Positions 1-11,753 of a stretch of 64,000 nucleotides of DNA are shown here, in pieces. Position 1 is the stretch's first letter; every line of letters starts with the position of its first letter. Source of the DNA: Anagrus nilaparvatae. Its lineage: Eukaryota > Arthropoda > Insecta > Hymenoptera > Mymaridae. The position numbers and the translations under genes were made by a program. The notes beneath the pieces are model-generated. The model was given only the letters and a program-made list of their open reading frames with translations, was not told the DNA's origin and did no database searches. The stretch spans positions 2,436,501 to 2,500,500 of the forward strand of contig JAKSXM010000237.1 of assembly GCA_022575985.1 (NCBI GenBank), read 5' to 3'.

Positions 1-79
1 CTAATGAGGTATATTTTATAACATAAATAATTATTGATAATAAATAATAATTGAAAATAAAATATAGTGATATGCAGTT

Positions 80-910
80 TTTTTAACGAAATTTGCAGTT
101 TTTTTCATATTGTAGATAATTAATATTTAAATATTTTCTATTTTCATATTCATCACAACTGATATTGTAGACAATCAATATGAATTTTACTATAGAATGA
201 AATTTACATAATTTTTTATTGTTCATAAATAGGACAGGCGATATCCATTTCACTCTATGGTGAAATTTTTTTAGCTTTTTCATAATTAAAACAGCCAGCA
301 ATATAGATTGAAAATTTTGAATTTTTTTCATAATGTAGACAGCCAATATAAATTTTACTATAGAGTGAAATTTTTATAATTTTTTATTTTTCAATTAATA
401 GTACAGCCGATATCCATTTTACTCTATGGTGACATTTTTGGGATTTTCCATATATAAAACAACTAACAATATAGATTGAAATTTTTGCTGTTTTTTTATA
501 TTTTAGACAATCAATATGAATTTTACTCTGGAGTAAAATATTTATTATTTTTTTTTTCATAAATAGGACAGAAGATGTCCATTTTACTCTATAGTGAAAT
601 TTTTTGGGTTTTTTCATATATAAAACAGTCAACGATATAGATTGAAATTTTTTCAGTTTTTTCATATTGTAGACAATCAATATGAATTTTACTATAGAGT
701 GAAACTTTTATAATATTTTTTATAAACTTTTATAATTTTTATAATGTTTTCATAAATAGGACAGCCGATATCCATTATACTCTATATATGGTGAAATTTT
801 TGAGTTTTTTCATATATAAAACAACTAACATTATAGATTGAAATTTTTGCTGTTTTTTTTTATTGCAGAGAATCAATATTAATTTTACTCTAGAGTGAAA
901 TATTTATGAT
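80..910 (+). repeat. Satellite A, left array
   Basis: Imperfect tandem repeats with a spacing of about 165-195 bp. The recurring word is 'tgtagacaatcaatatgaa' followed by 'ttttactatagagtgaaa', seen near 161, 331, 500, 664 and 860. A second recurring word is 'aggacagccgatatccat'. Open frames across it are low-complexity F/K/N/I strings and are not taken as genes. Confidence 0.8.
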
Positions 911-1214
911 TTTGGTTCCTCATAGAGGACCCATTGTTTTGGGTGAAATTTTAATTTCTGATTTTTTGACATATACGCACGTTTTGAGACCTCAGGATTC
1001 TAAAAAACCAGTTTTTAAAAAAATTATGTATGTTTGTGTGTGTGATTGTATGCATGTATGTATGTATGTAGCACTGTCACCGGTGATATTTTACAACCAG
1101 TATGACATTAAGACCTATTTTTGTTATAAAATTTTTTTCACCAAAAAATCTCTAGGTATTTTTTTTTTTTTTTTTAATTTGGATGTAATACCTCATTTTT
1201 ATCCATGCAAGTAA
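911..1214 (+). mobile_element. HINE-like element, 5' fragment
   Basis: Starts with the family's left end (ggttcctcatagagg near 913), then a variant of the conserved ~100-bp leader, a short degenerate TG/TATG microsatellite (1027-1070) and the start of the tandem unit (ggatgtaatacctcat near 1181). Satellite A resumes at about 1215. It lacks the right end, so it is a truncated copy of the element at 4048-6660. Confidence 0.65.
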
Positions 1215-1563
1215 ATTTTTGTAGTATTTTCATATTGTAAACAGCTAATATGAACTTTACTATACAATTAAATTTTAAAAATTTTTGTTTTTTTTATTCT
1301 TAGGACTGCCGATACCTATCTTATTTCATAATGAAATTTTTTGAGTTTTTTCATATATAAATAGCCGACAATATATACATGGTAAATTTTTTAGTTTTTT
1401 CATATTGTATACCGCCAATATGAATTTTACTATACAGTTAAATATTTCTAATTTTTTTTTCATTCTTAGGACTGCCGATATCTATATTATTACATCGTGA
1501 AATTTTTTTAATTTTTCATATACAAAATAGCCAGAAATATAAATTGAAATTTTTGTAGTTTTT
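1215..1563 (+). repeat. Satellite A, continued
   Basis: The satellite A words (tattgtaaacagctaatatg near 1229 and tattgtataccgccaatatg near 1404) continue after the inserted HINE-like fragment and give way to satellite B at about 1564. Confidence 0.7.
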
Positions 1564-4046
1564 TCATATTATGCAATGATAGCATCGAAATATCAGTATT
1601 GAATTTAGCAAAATATACCCAACTTAAATGTTTTCAAATATTGTCCTGTTTTATAAAAATCTTGTAATTTCAAATATTTTTCTGCAAAGATAGCATTGAA
1701 TATTAGTATTGAATTTAACAGAAAACATAAATTATACACCTCTTTAATATTTTTTTCGTTAACAACTTAAGAAGATAAACTCATATTTATTGTCCACAAT
1801 TTGAAAAACATCTAAAAATTTTAATGTATATTGTCAGGTGTATTATAGCAGAAACTATACGCTATTCTATATATTTTTCGAATAGTGTCCTCTTTTATAT
1901 GAAAGTTGGAATTTCAAATATTTTTATGCAATGATTGCATTGAAATATTTTTATTGACTTTAGCAGAAACTATACGTCATTCTAAATTTTTTTCGAATAG
2001 TGTCCTGTTTTATATAAAAGTTGTAATTTAAATTATATTTTTGCAATGATAGCATTGAAAATTTTTTATTGACTTTAGCAGAAACTATACGCCATTCTAA
2101 ATTTTTTTCGATTAGTCGTCCTGTTTTATATAAAAATTGTAATTTAAAATATTTTTGTGCAATGATTCCATTGAAATATTTTTAATGACTTTAGCAGAGA
2201 CTATATGGCATTCTAAATTTTTTTCGATTAGTGTCCTGTTTTATATAAAAGTTGTAATTAAAATTGTTTTTATGCAATGATAGCATAGAAATATTTTTAT
2301 TGACTTTAGAAGAAACTATATGCTATTCTAAATTTTTTTCGATTAGTGTCCTGTTTATATAAAAGTTGGAATTTCAAATATTTTTATGCAACGACAGCAT
2401 TTAAATTTTTTTTTTTGATTTTAGCTGAAACTGTACATCATTTTAAATTTTTTTCTAATAGTCTCCTGTTTTATACAAAAGTTGTAATTATAAATATTTT
2501 TAAGCAATGATTGTATTGAAATATTTTTGTAATCTCAAAAATTTTTATGCAATGATAGCATTGAAATTTTTTTATTGACTTTAGCTGAAACTGTACATCA
2601 TTTAAAATTTTTTTCTAATAGTATCCTGTTTTATTTAAAAGTTCTAATTTTAAATATTTTTATGCAATGAGAGCATTGAAATTTTTTTATTGACTTTAGC
2701 AGAAACTATATTTCATTTACAATTTTTTTATAATAGTGTCTTGTTTTGTATGAAAATTGAATTTTAAAATTTTTTTATGCAATGATAACATTGAAATTTT
2801 TTTATTGACTTTAGCAGAAACTATACGCCATTATAAATTTTTTTCTAATAGTCTCCTGTTTTATAGAAAAGTTGGAATTTCAAATATTTCTATGCAATGA
2901 TTGCATTAAAATATTTTTGTAATTTCAAATATTTTTATGCAATGATAGCATTGAAATTTTTTTATTGACTTTAGCAAAAATTATACGCCATTCTAAATTT
3001 TTTTTTAATAGTCATACATTTTTATGCAATGATAGTATTGAAATATTTTTATTGACTTAAGCAGAAACTATACGCCAGTATAAATTTTTTTCTAATAGTC
3101 TCCTGTTTTATAGAAAAGTTGGAATTTTAAATATTTTTATGCAATGATAACATTTAAATTTTATTTTTGACTTTAGCAGAAATTATACGCTATTCTAAAT
3201 TTTTTTAAATTAGTCTCATGTTTTATACAAAAGTTGTAATTACACATATTTTTATGCAATGTTAGCATTTAAATTTTTTTTTTGATTTTAGCTGAAACTG
3301 TACATCATTTAAAATTTTTTTCTAATAGTATCCTGTTTTATTTAAAAGTTGTAATTTTAAATATTTTTATGCAATGAGAGCATTGAAATTTTTTTATTGA
3401 CTTTAGCAGAAACTATACGCCATTATAAATTTTTTTCTAATAGTCTCCTGTTTTATAGAAAAGTTGGAATTTCAAATATTTTTATGCATTGAAATATTTT
3501 TGTAATCTCAAAAATTTTTATGCAATGATAGTATTGAAATATTTTTATCGACTTAAGCAGAAACTATACGCCATTATAAATTTTTTTCTAATAGTCTCCT
3601 GTTTTATAGAAAAGTTGGAATTTTAAATATTTTTATGCAATGATAACATTTAAAATTTTTTTTTGACTTTAGCAGAAATAATACGCCATTCTAAATTTTT
3701 TTAAATAGTCTCCTGTTTTATACAAAATTTGTAATTATAAATATTTTTATGCAATGTTAGCATTTAAATTTTTTTTTTGATTTTAGCTGAAACTGTACAT
3801 CGTTTAAAATTTTTTTCTAATAGTATCCTGTTTTATTTAAAAGTTGTAATTTTAAATATTTTTATGCAATGAGAGCATTGAAATTTTTTTATTGACTTTA
3901 GTAAAAACTATACGCCATTATAAATTTTTTTCTAATAGTCTCCTTTTTGATAGAAAAGTTGGAATTTCAAATATTTTTATGCAATGATTGCATTGAAATA
4001 TTTTTCTAATTTCAAATATTTTTATGCAATGATAGCATTGAAATTT
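1564..4046 (+). repeat. Satellite B, left array (~115-bp monomer)
   Basis: Tandem monomers built around 'atgcaatgatagcattgaa', 'gactttagcagaaactata' and 'tagtctcctgttttatag'. The word gactttagcagaaact recurs near 1956, 2071, 2187 and 2302, giving about 115 bp. Some units carry an extra ~60 bp duplication (atttttgtaatttcaaatat), so spacing alternates in the middle of the array. No coding potential. Confidence 0.85.
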
Positions 4047-4160
4047 TGGTTCCTCAAAGAGGAACCATTGTGTTAGGTCAAAATTTGATTTTCTATTTTT
4101 TGGCATATAAGCACGTTTTGGGACCCCAGGAAGCTAAAAAACCTGTTTTTAAAAAAAGTC

Positions 4161-4164
<4 letters not shown>

Positions 4165-4213
<49 letters not shown>
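4165..4213 (+). repeat. (TG)n microsatellite inside HINE-like element
   Basis: About 24 uninterrupted TG units in the leader of the element. The same position holds TG/CA tracts in the copies at 7211-7230 and 12732-12778, so it belongs to the element and is not a random microsatellite. It produces an artificial Cys-Val-Cys open frame. Confidence 0.95.
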
Positions 4214-4216
<3 letters not shown>

Positions 4217-4323
4217 TATGTAATCGGTGATATTTCACAAATATTATGGAATTAAGACCTAATTTTTTTTTCAAAAATTTTTTCACCAAAAAATCTCGAG
4301 GTACTTTTTTTTTTTTTTGATTT

Positions 4324-5860
4324 GGATGTAATACCTCATTTATTTCCATGAAAGTACTTATATTTGAAAGTATGGTTTTTACATGATATCTCGAATCGGA
4401 TACTTAATTTTCTGAAAATTTTTTTTCTAAAATTTTTTTCACGAAAAAATACAAAAAATACAAATTTTTTTTTTCTTTTTGGACGTAGTACCTAATTTAT
4501 TTCCATGGAAGTACTAGTTTTAAGAACCTTGTTTATTGCTATTTTTTGGATCTGATACTTAATTTTTTCAAAATTTTTTCTGTCAAAATTAAAAAAATAG
4601 AAAAATTAAAAAAAATGCAATATTTTTTTTTTTTTTTGGTGTAATACCTCATTTAATTCTATGAAAGTACTAATATATGAAAATATTATAACTAGTGATA
4701 TTTCAAAACCATTATCGAATTAAGACCTAATTTTTTTTTCAAACATTTTTTTATCAAAAAATCTCAAACCCCCCCTTTTTTTTTTTAATTTGGATGTAAT
4801 ACCTCATTTATTTCCATGAAAGTACTTATATTTGAAAGTATGGTTTTTACACTATATCTTGAATCTGATACTTAATTTTCTGAAATTTTTTTTTCTAAAA
4901 TTTTTTTCACAAAAAAATACAAAAAATACCAATTTTTTTTTTCTTTTTGGACTTAGTACCTAATTTATTTTCATGGAAGTACTACTTTTAAGAACCTTGT
5001 TTATTGTAATTTTTTGGATATGATACTTAATTTTTTCAAATTTTTTTTTTTCAAAATTAAAAAAAAATAAAAATAAAAAAAACTGCAATATTTTTTTTTT
5101 TTTTGGTGTAATACCTCATTTAATTCTATGAAAGTACAATTATCTGAAAATATTGTAACTAGTGATATTTCAAAACCATTATCGAATTAGGACCTAATTT
5201 TTTTTCCAAACATTTTTTTATCAAAAAATCTCAAACCCCCCCCTTTTTTTTTTATTTTGGATGTAATACCTCATTTATTTCCATGAAATTACTTATACTT
5301 GAAAGTATGGTTTTTACTTGATATCTCCAATCTGATACTTAATTTTTTGAAAATTTTTTTCCTAAAATTTTTTTCACAAAAAAATAAAAAAAATACGAAA
5401 CTTTTATTTCTTTTTGGACGTAGTACCTAATTTATTTCCATGGAAGTACTAGTTTTAAGAACCTCGTTTACAGTAATTTTTTGGAATTGATACTTAATTT
5501 TTTCAAAATTTTTATTATCTAAATTAAAAAAAAAGAAAAATAAAAAAAATTGCAATATTTTTTTGGTGTAATACCTCTTTTAATTCTATGAAAGTACTAA
5601 TATTTTAAAATATTGTAACCAGTGATATTCCAAAACAATTTATTATCGAACGAATACCTAACTTTTTTTTCCAAAAATTTTTTTATTAAAAAAATCTCAA
5701 AATACTTTTTTTTTTTTAATTTGGATGCAATACCTCATTTGTTTCCATGAAAGTACTTATACTTGAAAGTATGGTTTTTACTCGATATCTTGAATCTGAT
5801 AATTAATTTTTTGAAAATTTTTTTCTCCAAAATCTTCGTTACAAAAAAAGTTTTAGAAAT
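4324..5860 (+). repeat. Higher-order tandem array (155-bp units in 467-bp blocks)
   Basis: The word ggatgtaatacctcatttat recurs at about 4324, 4791, 5257 and 5725, a spacing of 466-468 bp. Inside each block are three diverged ~155-bp subunits, with headers gtaatacctcatttattt, gtagtacctaatttattt and gtaatacctcatttaatt, each followed by ccatg(a/g)aagtact. Blocks resemble each other more than neighbouring subunits do, which is the definition of a higher-order repeat. It is carried inside a mobile element. Confidence 0.85.
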
Positions 5861-6465
5861 TTAGTTTATAGTAATTTTTTGTATCCGATCACAATTTTTT
5901 TTTTATTTTGATATAAATTATAACACACAAGAAAGAGTGATGGAAATTTTGCCTCTTTTTGACTTCCTCGGATTATTTTGCTCGTTGCTATGTTTATTTA
6001 TGTATGCAGCTTAATGAAATTATAAACAATAATAAACAGCCTAAAAATATTAAATGGTTATGTTTGCATTTTAAAATTAAGATTTAAAAGTTATATTGGC
6101 ATTTTTTAGAAAATCAAACAATTTATAGAATTAAATAATTTATTATTTTGTGATTAATAGAAATAATATAAATAATGTTAAAATCTTAAAGCAATTAATG
6201 TGGCTATTTTTTTTATTACAAAATATTATTATTATTATTATTATCATTGTTGCGGAAGATTGGTCAAATGCAAGGAGTACACTGAGAAAATAAATTATAA
6301 GAAATTATTATAAATTCTGGTAAAAACTCCTATCTTTTTATAATAATTGAGCGAATATTTTAATTTTCGCATCGTTACCAACCATTTCTTTTATAAAAAA
6401 AAATAAAATTAGCTTTTTTTATATTTCTCTCTTTTTAATTATGCAAAAATGATTTAAAATCCATT

Positions 6466-6520
6466 AACGCCGGCGCGACCAATCCATGGACGCTAGAATT
6501 TTCACTTTAATAACAAAATG
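6466..6520 (+). repeat. Fragment of a piggyBac-type MITE end
   Basis: The stretch acgccggcgcgaccaatcc... followed by gacgctagaattttcactt matches the left end of the MITE at 37520-37857 (cacgccggcgtgaccat...gacgttcggattttcactt). Only one end is seen, so it is a degenerate or partial copy in the tail of the HINE-like element. Confidence 0.5.
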
Positions 6521-6660
6521 ATCTTAATAATCTACTTTACCAGCTACTAAAAACGAAAAATGTATGTATAATTGCATGGTTGTAATCAATAATATTTATT
6601 GCATATTGAAGTTTAAAGACCATTGTTTGAGGAACCTCAGTGCCAGCCAGTTGGCAGGGT

Positions 6661-7084
6661 ATTTTTATTGACTTTAGCAGAAATTATACGCCATTCTAAA
6701 TTTTTTTTTAATAGTCTCCTGTTTTATAGAAAAGTTGGAATTTCAAATATTTTTATGCATTGAAATATTTTTGTAATTTCAAATATTTTTATGCAATGAT
6801 AGCATTGAAATTTTATTATTGACTTTAGCAGAAATTATACGCCATTCTAATTTTTTTTTTAATAGTCTCCTGTTTTATAGAAAAGTTGGAATTTCAAATA
6901 TTTTTATGCAATGATGGCTTTGAAATATTTTTATTGAGTTTAGCAGAAATTGTACGCCATTCTAAATTTTTTTCTAATAGTCTCCTATTTTATACAAAAG
7001 TTGTCATTTCAATTTTTTTATGCAAAGATAGCATTTAAATTTTTTTATTGACTTTAGCAGAAACTATACATCACTTAAAATTTT
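6661..7084 (+). repeat. Satellite B, resumed
   Basis: Satellite B monomers (atgcaatgatagcattgaa; gactttagcagaaattata) continue directly after the right end of the HINE-like element and run to the next HINE-like copy. Confidence 0.85.
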
Positions 7085-7085
7085 T

Positions 7086-8030
7086 TGGTTCCTCAATGAG
7101 GAACCATTGCGAAGGGAGAAATTTTGGTTTTTGATTTTTTTGCATCCAAGCACGTTTTGAGACCTCAGGAAGCTAAAAAACCGGTTTTGAAAAAAAGTCT
7201 GTAGGCGCGCATGTGTGTGTGTGTGTGTGTATGTAATCGGTTAAATTTCACAAACATTATGGAATTAAGACCTAATTTTTTTTTTTTTAATTTTTTCACC
7301 AAAAAAGCTCGACGTACTTTTTTTTTTTTTTTTAATATGGATGTAATACCTCATTTATTTCCACGAAAGTACTTATATTTGAAAGTATGGTTTTTACTCG
7401 AAACCTCGAATCTGATACTTAATTTGTTGAAAATTTTTTTCCCAAAATTTTTTTCACGAAAAAATAAAAAAAACAACAATTTTTTTTTCTTTTTGGACGT
7501 AGTACCTAATTTATTTCTATGAAAGTACTAGTTTTATAAAGTTCCTTTATAGTAATATTTTGGATCTGACACCGAATTTTTTCAAAAATTTTTTCTCAAA
7601 ATTAAAAAAACAAAAGAAGTAAAAAACCTGCAATATTTTTTTTTTTTTGGTGTAATACCTCATATAATTCCATGAAAGCACTAATATCTGAAAATATTGT
7701 AACGGGTGATACTTCACAACCATTATCGAATTAAGACCTAATTTTTTTTTCCAAAAATTTTTTCATCAAAAAATCTCAAAATACTTTTTTTTTTTTAATT
7801 TGGATGTAATACCTCATTTATTTCCATGAAAGTACTTATATTTGAAAGTCTGATTTTTACTCGATATCTTGAATCTGATATTTAGTTTTTTGAAAATTAT
7901 TTTCCCAAAAATTTTGTCATAAAAAAATACAAAAAACTTCAATTTTTTTTTTCTTTTTGGACGTAGTACCTAATTTATTTCTATGAGAGTACTAGTTTTA
8001 GACAGTTCGTTTATAGTAATTAATAATAAA
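7086..8030 (+). mobile_element. HINE-like element, 5' part
   Basis: Starts with ggttcctcaatgaggaacc, then leader, TG microsatellite (7211-7230) and about two ~467-bp tandem blocks (ggatgtaatacctcattta near 7339 and 7801). It stops at about 8030 where the inner inverted-repeat arm begins, so the unique tail and right hairpin are missing. Confidence 0.65.
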
Positions 8031-8032
8031 AA

Positions 8033-8510
8033 TGGCATTAGAAAAGCATTTAATAAATACAAAGCAACTTAGTTTTTACATTTTGATATAACCCATTTTA
8101 AGATATGAAGTGACGAGAATGATCACTTTTTGATTTTTTAAATTTTGAAGCTCTTAGCTTCAAAACAGTCGTAACTCTGAACCGTGAGCTTAAATTAAAA
8201 AAAAAAACGTCAAATCGACAGCATTTTTTTCAAGGAATAATTTGCACTAAAGCTCGTCTCAAAAAAGATCCCGAGAAAAATCAGTTTTAGTGAAAAAAAA
8301 TGAAATTATTTTGCGTTTTCGATCACTTACTTCTGATATTGACATCTCGAAATCATTTAAATATTTTTTAAAAATTAAAAAAGGCTCTGGAGATATTTCT
8401 TTAAAGATAATTTTAAAACCACTTTCATGTATTTTCTTCCGTACACTTCTTCATAGATGCGTGTCCAATAAAATCAAAAATAGTCAATTTTTTCAATTAT
8501 TTCATTTTAA
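8033..8510 (+). repeat. Inner inverted-repeat arm, left
   Basis: Starts tggcattagaaaagcattta and is the reverse complement of 10411-10897 with few differences, including a run that yields the same ~75-residue open frame in both arms. The frame is conserved only because the DNA is repeated; there is no recognisable domain, so I do not call it a gene. Confidence 0.8.
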
Positions 8511-9187
8511 GTGGTCGTTATTGGAGGTTCCACTGTATATAGGATACTTTTTTGTTTAATTTCAATTAAATTTATTACAGTAAATCAAAAAATTCTAATA
8601 AAAATAAATATGTACATTAAAAACAAAATATTAATACATAAAATATATTTATAGAATCTATTGGACGTTCTGAGCATGTGCAAGGATTACACTTTTTTCA
8701 TGATACACCATCATGCAATTAAAAATTTGTAAACTCGCGGGTTTTTCTAAAGCAATGTAGAAAACTACATTGTTGATGTTTCGTTAAACCTGTTATCTCT
8801 CTCTTACTCATCAGATTGGCTTTTTAGAGATAACAGGCCAAAGCCAATGACATCAGATTTTGTTAGTCGAGACTTTCTTTATATACAGAATGGAAGTGTA
8901 TTTTGTCGCTTATAACAATAATAAAATATTTAAACAAATTTCTAAAATTTTTTATCACTTTTTTAATAAAACATATAATTGAATAAAAATTATTTAAAAT
9001 CACACTTTCAAAACTACACAATCGTCTAAAAATATATATCAGAAGCTAATTTTCAATCACATTTGTTTTATATTAAATTATATTGCTGTAAAAGTGTAAT
9101 ACTAAAAAAAAATAAAATAATTTACACTCCTCTAAAACCATTTCTATTAATTAAAATTGTAATCATTGTCATTTGTACTTTTTAATT
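8511..9187. other. Loop sequence with nested hairpins
   Basis: Unique A+T-rich sequence between the inner arms. Around 8754-8850 are strong nested hairpins: caatgtag...ctacattg (8753-8779) and a 12-bp stem cctgttatctct / agagataacagg (8788-8834). No gene seen. Confidence 0.5.
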
Positions 9188-10410
9188 AGACTGAGCTCAG
9201 CTCAGAGCTTCGCTCAGCTCAGAGCTTCGCTCAGTCTATTCCCTCGAAATAATGTCGAGTTTGTAACCACGATAACTCTTTAAGGGGCCTGTCTCAAAAT
9301 TGTGTCGATTTTTAAAGGATTTTCAACATTTTTTTTCTCAGCTATTTTATTATAAAAGTTTACAAATTTTGTTTTAAATAATTACAAAACTATTCTAGAT
9401 AACATAAAAAAATTTTTGTTTCATTTGCTTTTTTTTTACATTTTGTAGATGGCGTGAAAGTAGAGGCTCGAAAAAAAAATTAAAAAACGGTTCCCATCAT
9501 AGCGCCTATTGTAGGCATCAAAACAAAAAAATAAAAAGGTATATTAATCTCAAAAGTGTCCTTTAGTGTGTGAACCAACATTTAGCAAAAAGTACAAAAC
9601 ATTGACCATTTGGTGAACCAAAAACAAAAAATGCAGTTTTTGACGTTGAAAAATTCACCTAAAACGGACAATAAAATTTTTTTTGATGCATAATAAGCTG
9701 ATATTGTTGGTTCACACACTAGGTGTTGCAATAATAAAAAAAATGAAACAAAATTCTTGTTGATAGCTCAATTCGTTTTTGAGCTAGCGTGGGAACCGAT
9801 TTTAAAAAGTAGTTTTGAGAAAAACGCGTTTAAAGTTTTTAAATGCTTATGTTTTCATATGACTACGGCCCATAAAAATCAAAATATCTAAAAAACATAT
9901 TTTTTTTTTTGCTTGAAATTTGTTTTATAGATTCTTCAAATGTTTTAACATAAGATAATGAAATAAAAAAAAAATGAAAAAAAAAATTTCAATTTTGAGA
10001 CAGGCCCCTTAACGACATTGCCAATTGACTTCAAAATTTCACAGATGACCTCAATTGAGACAAAGAGGATCTGATTAAATTTGTGGCTCATTGGGTATGC
10101 ACATTTCGGAATAATACCGAAAAGACTGAATGCTAATCAAAAAATTACATTTTTTAAAATTTTTCTAAACGATAACTCTTAAACAATATTGCCGATTGAC
10201 TTCAAAATTTGGTACACACGATAAAAAATAATAGAGAAAAAACTAACTCCACATAAAAAATAGCATTTTTTTAAATTTTATATGGAAAATTTCGATGTTT
10301 ACGAAAAAAAAAATTTTTTCACATTATCTAGGGATATTCAAGAAAATTTAAAAACATTAAAAAAAAAAATATCGATTATATCACTCGCTGAATAAATAAA
10401 TATATATATT
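9188..10410 (+). mobile_element. Helitron-associated terminal module with hairpin
   Basis: Begins with an expanded palindromic head (agactgagc at 9188, gctcagtct ending 9238, with repeated gagcttcgctcag between), then 'gataactctttaa', interrupted by a 725-bp MITE, then 'gattgacttcaaaattt', 'ttcgatgtttacgaaaa' and 'tcactcgctgaataaataaa'. The same module without the MITE occurs at 26228-26530, and its distal part at 14818-14995 directly before Helitron Rep sequence. Confidence 0.6.
9284..10008. mobile_element. TTAA-flanked MITE (725 bp)
   Basis: Perfect 19-bp terminal inverted repeats, GGGGCCTGTCTCAAAATTG and its complement, flanked by TTAA on both sides (9280-9283 and 10009-10012). The homologous module at 26228 has a single uninterrupted ctctttaatgatatagcc at this point, which serves as an empty site. 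TTAA duplication is the signature of piggyBac-type transposition; no transposase is encoded. Confidence is high for the element and moderate for the superfamily. Confidence 0.85.
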
Positions 10411-10897
10411 AAAATGAAATAATTGAAAAAATTGACTATTTTTGATTTTATTAGACACGCATGTATGAAGAATTGTATGGACGAAAATACATGAAAGTGG
10501 TTTTAAAGTAATCTTTAAAGAAATATCTCCAGGCGATTTTTTAATTTTTAAAAAATATTTAAATGATTTCGAGAAATTAATATCAGAAGTTAGTGGTCGA
10601 AAACGCAAAATAATTTCATTTTTTTTCACTAAAACTAATTTTTCTCAGGATCTAAGAGGTTTTTTGAGACGAGGTTTAGTACAAATTATTCCTTGGAAAA
10701 AATGCTATCAATTTGACGTTTTTTTTTTTTTTAATTTGAGCTCACGGTTCAGAGTTACAACTGTTTGAAGCTAAGAACTTCATAATTAAAAAAATCAAAA
10801 AGTGGACATTTTCATCACTTCAGATCTTGGAATGGATTGTATCAAAATGTAAAAACCAAGTTTCTTTGTATTTATTAAACACTTTTCTAATGCCACT
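10411..10897 (-). repeat. Inner inverted-repeat arm, right
   Basis: Reverse complement of 8033-8510, ending ...tctaatgcca. It marks the inner edge of the right arm of the giant inverted repeat. Confidence 0.8.
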
Positions 10898-11753
10898 TTT
10901 TTTTTTTTTTAATTTAATTCATTCATTACAGAGAAATATCAAAAAAACGACTTAGAGTCTAATTTTTTGAATTTTTTATTTTTTCATATTTAGGACAGCT
11001 CATATCCATTTTTTATATGATATTATATATTTAAATTTAAAAATTTGAATGCTACCATTGCAAAATATATAAAATTAAAAAAATATTTAAATGCAATCAT
11101 TGTATAAAAATATTTGAAATTACAACTTTTCTATAAAACAGGAGACTGTTAAAAAAAATTTATAATGGTGTATTGTTTCTGGTAAAGTCAATAAAAAAAT
11201 ACAATTGTCTTATAAAACAAGACAAATACAAAAAAAATTTTAATGCAATCATTGCATAAAAATTTTCTCAATGCAATTATTTCAAACAAATATTAGAAAT
11301 TCCAACTTTTCTATAAAACAGGAGACTATTAGAAAAAAATTTATAATGGCGTATAGTTTCTGCTAAAGTCAATAAAAAAATTTCAATGTTATCATTGCAT
11401 AAAAAAATTTAAGAATACAATTTTCATGCAAAACAAGACAAATACAAAAAAAAATTTAAATGCAATCATTGCATTAAAATTTTTGAAATTATAAAAATAT
11501 TTCAATGCAATGATTGCATAAAAATATTTGAAATTACAACTTTTCTATAAAACAAGAGACTATTAGAAAAAAATTTATAATGGCGTATAGTTTCTGGTAA
11601 AGTCAATAAAAAAATTTCAATGCTATCGTTGCATAAAAATATTTAAAATTACAACTTTTGTATAAACAGGAGACTATTAGAAAAAAATTTAGAATTGCGT
11701 ATAATTTCGGCTAAAGTCATTAAAAAAATTTCAGTGCTATCATTGCATAAAAT
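10898..11753 (-). repeat. Satellite A remnant and satellite B, right arm
   Basis: About 10970-11030 carries a decayed satellite A unit (ttaggacagctcatatccat). From about 11050 satellite B monomers run in reverse orientation (ttcaatgctatcattgcat; tatagtttctgctaaagtc). Confidence 0.75.

Larger units (their letters stand above)
4048..6660 (+). mobile_element. Complete non-autonomous Helentron/HINE-like element
   Basis: The left end is a perfect palindrome, ggttcctcaaagaggaacc (4048-4066); a leader with cacgttttgggacc follows, then a TG microsatellite, a tandem array (4324-5860), a unique ~750-bp tail, a subterminal gaggaacc (6630-6637) inverted to the left end, and a terminal hairpin tgccagccagttggca (6641-6656) ending ...gggt. 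Both flanks are satellite B and rejoin as an uninterrupted monomer within a T run, so the boundaries are firm. Helentron-associated interspersed elements (HINEs, including Drosophila DINE-1) are known for subterminal inverted repeats, a microsatellite, central ~150-bp tandem repeats, a 3' hairpin and insertion at T-rich sites. All these traits are present; the family assignment is inference. No protein is encoded. Confidence 0.7.

Noticed and set aside
83..680. ORFs in the first 700 bp
   Set aside because: Satellite A translated; Lys/Phe/Ile strings from A/T runs.
4046..4255. Open frames rich in Cys-Val or Thr-His (also near 7211-7300 and 12712-12850)
   Set aside because: They are translations of the TG/CA microsatellite in the HINE-like element, not proteins.
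7211..7522. Open frame MDVIPHLFPRKY... (also 12426-12620)
   Set aside because: It is a translation of the 155-bp tandem subunits; similarity between the frames reflects DNA repetition.
8290..8559. 89-codon ORF, repeated at 10381-10629
   Set aside because: The two frames are the two arms of an inverted repeat. No domain, and no sign of codon-level constraint.
8755..8830. Second hammerhead-like motif on the minus strand (CTGATGAG ... CGAAAC)
   Set aside because: No acceptable stem II and no stem I with a GUC-type site; the region is explained by simple hairpins.
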